NCBI RefSeq assembly: GCF_019823065.1
Contig: NZ_CP081966.1
Coordinates: 1,016,001-1,080,000 of the forward strand
Direction of reading: 5' to 3'
DNA: 64,000 nt
Source of the DNA: Pseudomonas mosselii
Lineage (GTDB): Bacteria; Pseudomonadota; Gammaproteobacteria; Pseudomonadales; Pseudomonadaceae
Shown here piece by piece: positions 1 through 7,368 of the stretch. Under the pieces are notes generated by a model. The model ran no database searches. It was not told the DNA's origin and saw only the letters and a program-made list of their open reading frames with translations. Within the stretch, counting starts at the first letter, position 1; every line of letters starts with the position of its first letter. Position numbers and translations under genes: made by a program.

Positions 1-120
1 GCTTCGTTCCGGTCATTCGTCGGATAATCCTGAAGTGTGTGACTTTAGGCATAGGCGGCCTTTTGCCACTGTCGAGTGCTAGTATCCTACGTTTTCACTC
101 AGTTTCGGAATCCTCACCCG

Positions 121-576
121 ATGAAAGTCGCCATTATTTCCGGTTCGGTATACGGCACCGCCGAAGAAGTCGCCCGTCACGCCGAGTCGCTGCTCAAGGC
201 CGCCGGCCTTGAAGCCTGGCATGCCGCCCGCGCCACCCTGCAGGACATCGAGGGCTTTGCCCCGGACGCGTTGTTGGCAGTGACCTCGACCACGGGCATG
301 GGCGAACTGCCCGACAGCCTGATGCCGCTGTACAGCACCATGCGTGACGTACTGCCGGCGGCCTGGCGCGGGTTGCCCGGGGCGGTGATCGGCCTGGGCG
401 ACTCCAGCTATGGCGACACCTACTGCGGCGGCGGCGAGCAGATGCGCGAGCTGTTCGCCGAACTGGGGGTGAACGAGGTGCTGCCGATGTTGCGGCTCGA
501 TGCCAGCGAGACGGTGACACCGGAGACCGATGCCGAGCCGTGGCTGGCGGAGTTTGTGGCAGCACTCAAAGGTTAA
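121..576 (+). CDS. MioC-like flavodoxin (FMN electron carrier)
   Basis: This 151-residue protein is a short-chain flavodoxin domain standing alone, expected to bind FMN and carry electrons in the cytoplasm. The N-terminal strand is followed by the phosphate-binding loop at residues 7-14 (SGSVYGTA), and the flavin-flanking loops include DSSYGDTYCGGG near residues 100-111. The length fits the MioC/flavodoxin family. An upstream in-frame ATG at 76 exists, but the start at 121 puts the family's beta-1 strand at the N terminus and removes 15 residues with no counterpart in flavodoxins. The gene stands alone and converges on the LysR gene, with a hairpin between them. Its redox partner cannot be told from the sequence. 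Confidence 0.88.
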   Translation: MKVAIISGSVYGTAEEVARHAESLLKAAGLEAWHAARATLQDIEGFAPDALLAVTSTTGMGELPDSLMPLYSTMRDVLPAAWRGLPGAVIGLGDSSYGDTYCGGGEQMRELFAELGVNEVLPMLRLDASETVTPETDAEPWLAEFVAALKG

Positions 577-585
577 ATCGCCCGT

Positions 586-610
586 GTAGGAGCGGTCTTG
601 CCGCTCCTAC
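586..610. terminator. Hairpin between convergent genes
   Basis: A perfect 10-bp stem (GTAGGAGCGG / CCGCTCCTAC) with a 5-base loop lies 9 bases after the flavodoxin stop and just before the end of the minus-strand LysR gene. It has no T-run, so it may be a shortened REP-like palindrome rather than a true intrinsic terminator. Confidence 0.5.
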
Positions 611-619
611 AGGTTCGCG

Positions 620-1504
620 TCATGCTTCGTCGCGTTCACGCAACAACGCCAGCCACGCCTGCGCCGCCCGCGACAGATAAGCCCCGCGCCGCCAGATGAA
701 GGCGATGTCCCAGCGCAGATGTTCCGGCGCCCGTAACGGCAAACGCACCACCCCGGGCCGCTCCAGCGCCCGCGCGACGATCGCCGGCAGCAGCACCACG
801 CCTTGGCCGGCCGCCACCAGCGCGGCGAGAAAGTCCGCCTGGCCGCTGCGTCCGCCTTCCCTGGGCGTGAATCCCTCCTGCTGGCAGGCACTGAGCAACC
901 GATCGTTCAACACGAAGCTGCGCTGGTACAGCAGGAACGGCGTGTCGGCCAGTTGCGCCAGGGCGACGTCGGCTTGCCCGGCCAGTGGGTGGCTCGCGGG
1001 CAGCAGGGCCTCCAGCGGCTCGTTGCAAAAGGGTTGGTAGTCGAACGCCGGATCGCTCGGCGTCAGGCTGCCGCCCAGTTCCAGCTCGCCACTTCTCACC
1101 GCCTGCTCGACCATGCGGCTGCCGCCTTCGAGCAGTTGGATCGAGATGTTCGGATGCCGCCGCCGGTACTCGGCGAACAACCCGGCGAACAGCGCGTCGC
1201 TGCCCAGCAGCGGCAGGCCCAGGCGCAGCTCGCCGCGGGCCATCTGGCTGAGGTCGTCCAGTTCGCTCTGCAGTTCCTGGCGCTGGCGCAACAGCGCCTC
1301 GCCCCGCTCGAGGACAATGCGCCCGGCGGCGGTCAGCAGTAACTGCGAACCCTGGCGCTCCAGCAGCGGCTGGCCGATATCCTGTTCCAGCTGGGCGACC
1401 TGCTTGCTCACCGCCGACTGGCTGATGTGCAGGGTGATCGCCGCTTGGGTGAAACCGCCCCTGTGGACGACCTCGATGAAACTGCGCAGTTGTTTGAATT
1501 CCAT
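620..1504 (-). CDS. LysR-family regulator, probably of the cidA/lrgB pair
   Basis: This 294-residue protein has the LysR layout: an N-terminal winged helix-turn-helix (residues about 3-62, recognition helix around ISQSAVSKQVAQLE) and a periplasmic-binding-protein-like effector domain from about residue 90. The start at 1504 gives MEFKQLRSFIEV, the usual LysR N terminus; an open extension further upstream on the same strand runs into the divergent gene. It faces the holin-like pair across about 100 bp holding a LysR-type palindrome. CidR-type LysR proteins commonly control divergent cid/lrg genes, so that is the inferred target; the effector (acetate or a related metabolite in CidR) is not shown here. 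Confidence 0.88.
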   Translation of the reverse strand: MEFKQLRSFIEVVHRGGFTQAAITLHISQSAVSKQVAQLEQDIGQPLLERQGSQLLLTAAGRIVLERGEALLRQRQELQSELDDLSQMARGELRLGLPLLGSDALFAGLFAEYRRRHPNISIQLLEGGSRMVEQAVRSGELELGGSLTPSDPAFDYQPFCNEPLEALLPASHPLAGQADVALAQLADTPFLLYQRSFVLNDRLLSACQQEGFTPREGGRSGQADFLAALVAAGQGVVLLPAIVARALERPGVVRLPLRAPEHLRWDIAFIWRRGAYLSRAAQAWLALLRERDEA

Positions 1505-1513
1505 GATCACTCG

Positions 1514-1528
1514 ATTCCATTCTGGAAT
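1514..1528. promoter_or_regulatory. LysR-type T-N11-A operator candidate
   Basis: The interrupted palindrome ATTCCA-TTC-TGGAAT satisfies the T-N11-A rule (T at 1515, A at 1527). It lies 10 bases upstream of the LysR start codon in the divergent region, fitting autorepression plus control of the holin-like genes. Confidence 0.55.
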
Positions 1529-1606
1529 GGCTGTCAGTCTAACAATTCGCTTCTGGCCTGGGGGCGCGACTTTTACAATGGGCACGTTGTCGAGGAACCC
1601 CCGCCC

Positions 1607-1993
1607 ATGAATCCTGCATTGCTGAAGAAAACCCTGCGCCTCTTCGCCGAGCTGGCGGTGCTGCTGGCCCTGTTCCTGATCGGTGGCCAGCTGGCCGCCT
1701 GGCTGGCCTGGCCGATCCCCGCCGGGGTGATGGGCCTGGCGCTGCTGCTGGTGCTGTTCGCCTGCGGCGTGCTCAAGCCGGCCACCCTGCAACTGGGCGC
1801 CGGCTGGCTGATGGCCGAGATGCTGCTGTTCTTCATTCCGGCGTTGATGAGCCTGCTGGACTACGGCAGTCTGCTGCGCAGCGAAGGCTGGCGCATCCTG
1901 CTGGTGATCGCGCTGAGCACGCTGCTGGTGATGGTGGTCACCGCGCTGACCGTGGAACTGGTGTGCCGCTGGAGGCTGCGCCATGAGCCTTGA
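1607..1993 (+). CDS. CidA/LrgA-family holin-like membrane protein
   Basis: This small inner-membrane protein of 128 residues has four predicted hydrophobic segments (about 14-32, 36-54, 66-88 and 96-117) and the CidA/LrgA signature MAEMLLFFIPALMSL near residues 68-82. The start at 1607 is the one that leaves the family N terminus; an in-frame extension upstream would run through the operator and the LysR coding region. Its stop overlaps the following lrgB-like gene by 11 bases, so the two are translated together. Family members have been linked to murein hydrolase control and to export of small organic acids or pyruvate; which role applies here cannot be decided from sequence. Confidence 0.88.
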   Translation: MNPALLKKTLRLFAELAVLLALFLIGGQLAAWLAWPIPAGVMGLALLLVLFACGVLKPATLQLGAGWLMAEMLLFFIPALMSLLDYGSLLRSEGWRILLVIALSTLLVMVVTALTVELVCRWRLRHEP

Positions 1994-2669
1994 ACCCATG
2001 CCGCTGTTCTGGTTGGCGCTGACCCTGGGCGCCTACCTGGGCAGCCGCTGGCTGTACCGGCGCAGCGGGCGCTATCTGCTGTCGCCGCTGATCCTGGTGC
2101 CGGCGCTGCTGCTGGCGGTGGCCGTTCCGTTGCACACCGCCTACGCCGAGTACGCCCGTAACACCCACTGGCTGATGGGTGTGCTGGGCCCGGTCACCGT
2201 CGCCTTCGCGGTGCCGATCTGGCAGCAACGGGCATTGCTGGCGCGGCATTGGCCGGCGCTGCTGGTGGGCATGCTGGCCGGCAGCGTGGCCTCGATCGGC
2301 AGCTCCTGGGCGCTGGCGCATTTGCTGGCGCTGGACGAGGCGGTCAGCCTGTCGCTGCTGCCGCGCTCGATCACCACGCCGTTCGCCATGCCGGTGGCCC
2401 AGGACCTGGGCGGCGTGCCGGAACTGACGGCGGTGTTCGTGATGTTCACCGGCGTGCTCGGGGCGATGTTCGGCGGCATCCTGCTGCGTTGGTTGCCACT
2501 GCGCACGCCATTGGCGCGGGGCGCGCTGTTCGGCGTCGGCGCCCATGGCGCGGGCGTCAGCCGGGCCCAGGAGGTCGGCCGCGAGGAGGGCTCGGTGGCC
2601 GGCCTGGTCATGGTCCTGACCGGGCTGCTCAACCTGCTGGCGGCGCCGCTTCTGATGAAGTTGATCTGA
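1983..2669 (+). CDS. lrgB: LrgB/CidB-family membrane protein
   Basis: This 228-residue polytopic membrane protein is the partner of the CidA/LrgA protein just upstream. It carries the LrgB motifs: LSLLPRSITTPFAMPVAQDLGG (here interrupted only in print, residues about 123-144) in the central segment and GARGVGAHGAGVSRA-like text as FGVGAHGAGVSRAQEVG near residues 182-198. About seven hydrophobic segments are visible. The 11-base overlap with the upstream gene implies translational coupling. The pair matches the two-component transporter or holin-like module seen across bacteria, and the divergent LysR gene is its likely regulator. Nothing in the sequence indicates a defect. Confidence 0.9.
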   Translation: MSLEPMPLFWLALTLGAYLGSRWLYRRSGRYLLSPLILVPALLLAVAVPLHTAYAEYARNTHWLMGVLGPVTVAFAVPIWQQRALLARHWPALLVGMLAGSVASIGSSWALAHLLALDEAVSLSLLPRSITTPFAMPVAQDLGGVPELTAVFVMFTGVLGAMFGGILLRWLPLRTPLARGALFGVGAHGAGVSRAQEVGREEGSVAGLVMVLTGLLNLLAAPLLMKLI

Positions 2670-2842
2670 CCGTTCGTGCTACTGACTCGCACGGTCATCA
2701 GGCTGGCTGCCAAGGCGACTTATCACCTTCGTATAGGCTTCTAGACTGAGCCTCGACATAGAGAGCACATGTATGTGCCGAGGTGACATGCAATGAACGC
2801 AGCCTTGCCCTCTTCCGACACTTATCCACCGGGACGACCGTG

Positions 2843-3748
2843 ATGCCACTGGCCGAGATTCCATTGTGCGTCTGGCGCACCCGGAGCCAGGGTTTCACCT
2901 TCCGGGGCCAGAGCATCCGCTACTGGACGGCAGGGCAAGGAGAGCCCCTGCTTTTGCTTCACGGTTTCCCCACGGCCAGCTGGGATTGGCACTACCTGTG
3001 GGCACCCCTGGCCCAGCGTTTTCGCGTGGTGGCCTGCGACATGCTCGGCTTCGGCGATTCGGCCAAGCCCGCGGACCACGACTACAGCCTGCTCGAGCAG
3101 GCCGATCTGCAGCAGGCGTTGCTGGCGCACCTGCACATCGACCAGCCGGTGCACCTGTTGGCTCATGACTACGGTGGCAGCGTCGCCCAGGAACTGCTGG
3201 CCAGGCACCATGAGCAGCGGCTCAAGGTGGCCAGTTGCGTGTTCCTCAACAGCGGGCTGTTCCCCGAGAGCTGCCGCGTGCTGCTGGTGCAGAAGCTGCT
3301 GCTTAGTCGCCTGGGCTGGCTGGTCGGGCGCTCGTTCGGGCGCGACGACCTGGTGCGCAACGTCACCCAGGTCTACGGCCCCTGCACCCACCCCAGCGAA
3401 AGCGCCCTGGACGACTACTGGAGCCTGATCGCCTCCAATCGCGGCCCGCGCATCCTGCACCGGCTCATCAGCTTCCTGCCCGAGCGCAGGGCCCAGCGCG
3501 AACGCTGGGTCGCGGCGCTGCAACGCCCGGGCGTGCCGCTGCGCTTCATCAATGGCGCGGTCGATCCGTTGTCCGGCGCGCACATGGTCGAACGCTACCG
3601 CGAACTGGTGCCGGAGCCGGACACCGTGGTGCTGCAGGGCATTGGCCATTACCCGCACACCGAGGCGCCGGTGCAGGTGCTGCGCCACTACCTGGCCTTT
3701 CGTGAACAACCGATGAGCTATGTGCCGCTGAAGGTCGCCTGGTCCTGA
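2843..3748 (+). CDS. Alpha/beta hydrolase, MEST-like with Asp nucleophile
   Basis: This 301-residue cytoplasmic hydrolase has an oxyanion loop HGFP near residue 40, a nucleophile elbow AHDYGG with Asp109 in place of the usual serine, an acid at Asp241 (GAVDPLSG) and the catalytic His269 (GIGHYPH). An Asp nucleophile is the hallmark of haloalkane dehalogenases and epoxide hydrolases. The stretch HDYGGSVAQELLAR, followed by the later FPE and LLVQKLL text, resembles the MEST (mesoderm-specific transcript) branch, whose substrate is not established. The ATG at 2843 is preferred; a GTG at 2783 in frame would add 20 residues with no family match. It lies 115 bases before an SDR gene on the same strand and may act with it. 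Confidence 0.82.
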   Translation: MPLAEIPLCVWRTRSQGFTFRGQSIRYWTAGQGEPLLLLHGFPTASWDWHYLWAPLAQRFRVVACDMLGFGDSAKPADHDYSLLEQADLQQALLAHLHIDQPVHLLAHDYGGSVAQELLARHHEQRLKVASCVFLNSGLFPESCRVLLVQKLLLSRLGWLVGRSFGRDDLVRNVTQVYGPCTHPSESALDDYWSLIASNRGPRILHRLISFLPERRAQRERWVAALQRPGVPLRFINGAVDPLSGAHMVERYRELVPEPDTVVLQGIGHYPHTEAPVQVLRHYLAFREQPMSYVPLKVAWS

Positions 3749-3864
3749 CCGGGTGATCATCGCCGGGCGTTATCGGGCGGCATTCGCCACGGTGCTCTTG
3801 ATTGCCCGGCCCCGGCGGCTGGCGGAGACTGCGTTGCATCCCTTCATTGCCAGGAGCCTTGAGC

Positions 3865-4779
3865 ATGAGCGAACCAGTACGTCTGCAGGATCGAGTGGTG
3901 ATCGTCACGGGGGCCGGTGGCGGCCTGGGCCGGGCCCATGCGTTGCTGTTCGCCGCGCGCGGCGCGCACGTGGTGGTCAACGACCTGGGCGGGTCGACCC
4001 ACGGTGAAGGCGCCAACGCTTCGGCGGCCGACCGCGTGGTGGAGGAGATCCGCGCCGCGGGCGGTTCGGCGATCGCCAACCATGACTCGGTCACCGATGG
4101 CGCGCGCATTGTCGAGCAGGCCCTGGACACCTACGGCCGGGTCGATGTGCTGGTCAATAACGCCGGCATCCTGCGCGACAAGACCTTCCACAAGATGGAA
4201 GACAGCGACTGGGAGTTGGTCTACCGCGTGCACGTCGAGGGCGCCTACAAGGTCACACACGCTGCCTGGCCGCACCTGCGGGCGCAGAACTGGGGGCGGG
4301 TGATCTTCACCTCGTCCACATCGGGCATCTATGGCAATTTCGGCCAGGCCAACTACGGCATGGCCAAGCTCGGCCTCTATGGGCTGACCCGCACCCTGGC
4401 CATCGAAGGCCGCAAGCACGGCATCCTGGCCAACGCCATCGCCCCGACCGGCGGCACGCGCATGACCGAGGGGCTGATCCCGCCGCAGGTGTTCGAGCGG
4501 CTGCAGCCCGAGCTGATCAGCCCGCTGGTGGTGTACCTGGGGAGCGAACAGTGCCAGGACAGCGGCGAGCTGTTCGAGGTGGGCGGCGGCTGGGTCGGCA
4601 AGGTGCGCTGGGAGCGCAGCCAGGGCGTGGGGTTTGACCCGCGCGAAGGGTTCACGCCCGAGCAGGTGGCGGACAACTGGGCGCGCATTGGCGACTTCGA
4701 GGGCGCCGGGCATCCGCAGGACAGCCTGCAGGCGTTGCAGCAGATGATGGCGAACCTGCAGAAGTATCCGTTGGGTTGA
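3865..4779 (+). CDS. Short-chain dehydrogenase, 3-hydroxyacyl-CoA dehydrogenase type
   Basis: This 304-residue SDR resembles the dehydrogenase part of peroxisomal multifunctional enzyme 2. It has the cofactor loop TGAGGGLG (residues 15-22), an NDLGG acidic segment typical of this NAD-preferring branch, NNAG near residue 94, and the catalytic Ser of the SSTSG loop, Tyr164 and Lys168 (YGMAK). The extra C-terminal 60 residues (VGKVRWERS onward) are typical of the same branch. The start at 3865 follows an AGGAG ribosome site at 3852-3856. The expected reaction is reversible oxidation of a 3-hydroxyacyl-CoA; the hydratase domain of the fused eukaryotic form is absent, so a separate hydratase would be needed. 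The physiological substrate is unknown. Confidence 0.86.
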   Translation: MSEPVRLQDRVVIVTGAGGGLGRAHALLFAARGAHVVVNDLGGSTHGEGANASAADRVVEEIRAAGGSAIANHDSVTDGARIVEQALDTYGRVDVLVNNAGILRDKTFHKMEDSDWELVYRVHVEGAYKVTHAAWPHLRAQNWGRVIFTSSTSGIYGNFGQANYGMAKLGLYGLTRTLAIEGRKHGILANAIAPTGGTRMTEGLIPPQVFERLQPELISPLVVYLGSEQCQDSGELFEVGGGWVGKVRWERSQGVGFDPREGFTPEQVADNWARIGDFEGAGHPQDSLQALQQMMANLQKYPLG

Positions 4780-4833
4780 ACAATGCCGGGGCCGCGCTGC
4801 GGCCCTTTCGCCGGTCTTGCGAATCCTGCACAA

Positions 4834-5041
4834 ATAAAAAAGGCCGCTGCAATCGCAGCGGCCAATCGAGACGTTAGATCAAGGAGCTTCAAAATCAACG
4901 TCGGTGAACCTGGGCGGGCCCGAAAGGCAGGGGGGAGAGCCCTTCGTGCCGGCCAGTGAGATCAGAATAAGCGCTTGATCCCGTGGGAAAAATAGCGGCT
5001 TATGACATTCACCTTTACGTTTCGGGTAAAAGTGCCAGGCG
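4834..5041 (-). ncRNA. Candidate small RNA ending at an intrinsic terminator
   Basis: The gap between the SDR gene and hmgR carries minus-strand signals of an independent RNA. A TATAGT box (plus-strand ACTATA at 5043-5048) with a preceding GGC resembles an extended RpoS-type -10. About 200 bases downstream is a 9-bp GC stem with a T-run (4842-4863, U-tract reading toward 4834). The predicted RNA has a 5' hairpin (CTTTTAC/GTAAAG), a C-rich stretch CTCTCCCCCCTGCC able to pair with Shine-Dalgarno sequences, and no convincing open frame. It could instead be the long 3' untranslated region of hmgR. I cannot assign it to a named RNA family. Confidence 0.42.
4842..4863 (-). terminator. Rho-independent terminator, minus strand
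   Basis: A perfect 9-bp stem (GGCCGCTGC / GCAGCGGCC, 4-base loop) is flanked on its left by an A-run (4832-4841), which becomes the U-tract of leftward transcripts. It would end hmgR read-through or the small RNA candidate. Confidence 0.78.
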
Positions 5042-5091
5042 GACTATAGCCAGCCTGCGCAGTGAAAATCCGTAATGCTTTGTAAGCCCTT

Positions 5092-5874
5092 TCACTGATC
5101 CGCGCCGTATCCCATCCGCCAGCTGGTGGCTTGGGTGGCGGCTAGCAGGCGCCGGGCGGCCGGGCCGTGCTCGTCGGCATGGAAGATCGAGGTCGGTCCG
5201 ACCACGGTCATCACCGCGGCGACCTGACCCATGGCGTTGAACACCGGCGCGGACAGCGCATCCACCCCCGGCATCAGCAACCCGTGCACATGGTGCAGGC
5301 CGCGCTGGCGGATCTGCTCCAGCAGGGGCGCATAGTCGCTCGCCTTCTGGCCCAGCGTGGCCAGTTCCTGGTCGCGCAGCTCCACGGTCTCCCGCTCGGG
5401 CAGATGCGCCGCGAACACCAGCCCGGTGGACGAACTCAGCAATGGCAGCACCGAGCCGATCTGGGTCACCACCGTCACCGCCCGCACCGCCGGCTCGATG
5501 CTCACCACGGTCGCGCCTTGGTTGCCCCACACGGCGATGAAGCAGCTTTCGTTGAGCTCGTCGCGCAGCTGCGACAGCGGCAGCGCCGCCACCTTCAGCA
5601 CATCGATGCTGCCCAGTGCCGCCATGCCCACCCGCAACGCCTCGCGCCCGAGTCCATAGTGGTTGGTGGCCGGGTCCTGTTCGGCGAAGCCGCTGGCGAT
5701 CAGCGCCTGCAGGTAGCGGTGAACCTTGCTCGCCGGCATGTCCACGTGCTCGGCCAGGCGCGACAACGAGGTGGAGGGGGAGAGTTCGGCCAGGGCCTTG
5801 AGGATGTCGGTGCCGACTTCCGCCGAGCGGACCTTCTGTTTGCCGTTGTCGGCGCTGCTGCTGGCTTTGGCCAT
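5092..5874 (-). CDS. hmgR: IclR-family repressor of homogentisate catabolism
   Basis: This 260-residue protein has an N-terminal IclR winged helix-turn-helix (residues about 17-80, LSRLAEHVDMPASKVHRYLQ) and a C-terminal effector-binding domain of the IclR type. It is divergent from hmgA with a perfect palindrome between them. In P. putida HmgR represses hmgABC and homogentisate relieves the repression; the same arrangement here supports the same job. The ATG at 5874 lies 75 bases from the operator. Length matches the described P. putida regulator. The C-terminal domain shows no break or missing segment. Confidence 0.93.
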   Translation of the reverse strand: MAKASSSADNGKQKVRSAEVGTDILKALAELSPSTSLSRLAEHVDMPASKVHRYLQALIASGFAEQDPATNHYGLGREALRVGMAALGSIDVLKVAALPLSQLRDELNESCFIAVWGNQGATVVSIEPAVRAVTVVTQIGSVLPLLSSSTGLVFAAHLPERETVELRDQELATLGQKASDYAPLLEQIRQRGLHHVHGLLMPGVDALSAPVFNAMGQVAAVMTVVGPTSIFHADEHGPAARRLLAATQATSWRMGYGADQ

Positions 5875-5948
5875 GGGGGACTTCTATGCGGAATTCTTGG
5901 GGTGGCGCCTTTATAGCTTGACGCCTGCGCGCGGGCAAATTACGTTAT

Positions 5949-5965
5949 TCGTAATCTGATTACGA
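5949..5965. promoter_or_regulatory. HmgR operator palindrome
   Basis: A perfect 17-bp palindrome (TCGTAATCTGATTACGA, centre T at 5957) lies in the hmgR-hmgA divergent region, 98 bases before the hmgA start. Its sequence agrees with the 17-bp HmgR site reported for P. putida. Confidence 0.85.
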
Positions 5966-6063
5966 TAAAAACAATGCAGACGCGCTGCCGCCCCTGGTGC
6001 CGGTTTCAGGATCGGGCCCGCAGCCAGCTGCCCGCAACGGCTCCCAGCAGCCCGGAGGCACCG

Positions 6064-7365
6064 ATGACCCGCGACACTTCCCCTGAACTCGAGTACCTGA
6101 GCGGCTTCGGCAACGAATTCGCCAGCGAAGCCTTGCCCGGCGCCCTGCCGGTCGGGCAGAACTCGCCGCAGAAAGCCCCCTACGGGCTGTACGCCGAGCT
6201 GCTGTCGGGCACCGCCTTCACCATGACCCGCAGCGAACTGCGCCGTACCTGGCTGTACCGCATCCGCCCGTCGGCGCTGCACCCGCGTTTCGAGCGCCTG
6301 GAGCGCCAGCCGCTGACCGGCGCGCTGGGTGCCATCAACCCCAATCGCCTGCGCTGGAGCCCCCAGCCGATCCCGTGCGAGCCGACCGACTTCATCGATG
6401 GCTGGCTGCCGATGGTGGCCAACTCGGCATCGGAAAAGCCGGCCGGGGTGAGCGTCTACATCTACCGCGCCAACCGTTCCATGGAGCGGGTGTTCTTCAA
6501 TGCCGACGGCGAGCTGCTGCTGGTGCCGGAACAAGGTCGCCTGCGCATCGCCACCGAGCTGGGCGTGCTCGAAGTCGGGCCGCTGGAGATCGCGGTGATC
6601 CCGCGGGGCATGAAGTTCCGGGTCGAACTGCTCGACGCCCAGGCCCGTGGCTATATCGCGGAGAACCACGGCGCGCCGCTGCGCATCCCGGACCTCGGCC
6701 CGATCGGCAGCAACGGCCTGGCCAACCCGCGTGACTTCCTTACCCCGGTCGCCCATTACGAAGAGAGCAACGGCCCGGTGCAGCTGGTGCAGAAGTTCCT
6801 CGGTGAACACTGGGCCTGCGAGCTGCAGCATTCGCCGCTGGACGTGGTCGCCTGGCACGGCAGCAACGTGCCGTACAAGTACGACCTGCGCCGCTTCAAC
6901 ACCATCGGCACGGTCAGTTTCGACCACCCCGACCCGTCGATCTTCACCGTGCTGACCTCGCCCACCAGCGTGCACGGCATGGCCAACATGGACTTCGTGA
7001 TCTTCCCGCCGCGCTGGATGGTGGCCGAGAACACCTTCCGTCCGCCATGGTTCCACCGCAACCTGATGAACGAGTTCATGGGCCTGATCCAGGGCGCCTA
7101 CGACGCCAAGGCCGAAGGCTTCCTGCCCGGCGGCGCCTCGCTGCATGGGGTGATGAGCGCCCACGGCCCGGACGCCGAGACCTGCGACAAGGCCATCTCG
7201 GTGGACCTGGCGCCGCACAAGATCGACAACACCATGGCCTTCATGTTCGAGACCAGCCAGGTGCTGCGTCCGAGCCGCCAGGCCCTCGAAAGCCCACAAT
7301 TGCAGGCCGACTACGATAGTTGCTGGGCCACCTTGCCGAGCACCTTCAACCCGAACCGGAGATAA
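6064..7365 (+). CDS. hmgA: Homogentisate 1,2-dioxygenase
   Basis: This 433-residue Fe(II) enzyme opens the ring of homogentisate to maleylacetoacetate, the central step of tyrosine and phenylalanine breakdown. The iron ligands His331, Glu337 (WFHRNLMNE) and His367 (SAHGPDAE) fall at the positions known from the P. putida enzyme. The start at 6064 follows GGAGG at 6054-6058; an in-frame extension to 5974 is proline/arginine-rich and lacks family similarity. It is first in the hmgA-fahA-maiA operon, 3 bases from the next gene, and lies behind the HmgR operator. Full length, no defects seen. Confidence 0.97.
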   Translation: MTRDTSPELEYLSGFGNEFASEALPGALPVGQNSPQKAPYGLYAELLSGTAFTMTRSELRRTWLYRIRPSALHPRFERLERQPLTGALGAINPNRLRWSPQPIPCEPTDFIDGWLPMVANSASEKPAGVSVYIYRANRSMERVFFNADGELLLVPEQGRLRIATELGVLEVGPLEIAVIPRGMKFRVELLDAQARGYIAENHGAPLRIPDLGPIGSNGLANPRDFLTPVAHYEESNGPVQLVQKFLGEHWACELQHSPLDVVAWHGSNVPYKYDLRRFNTIGTVSFDHPDPSIFTVLTSPTSVHGMANMDFVIFPPRWMVAENTFRPPWFHRNLMNEFMGLIQGAYDAKAEGFLPGGASLHGVMSAHGPDAETCDKAISVDLAPHKIDNTMAFMFETSQVLRPSRQALESPQLQADYDSCWATLPSTFNPNRR

Positions 7366-7368
7366 CCG

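Noticed and set aside
1..120. A gene at the left edge of the window
   Set aside because: No supported open frame enters from the left; the sequence looks like a promoter region of the flavodoxin gene.
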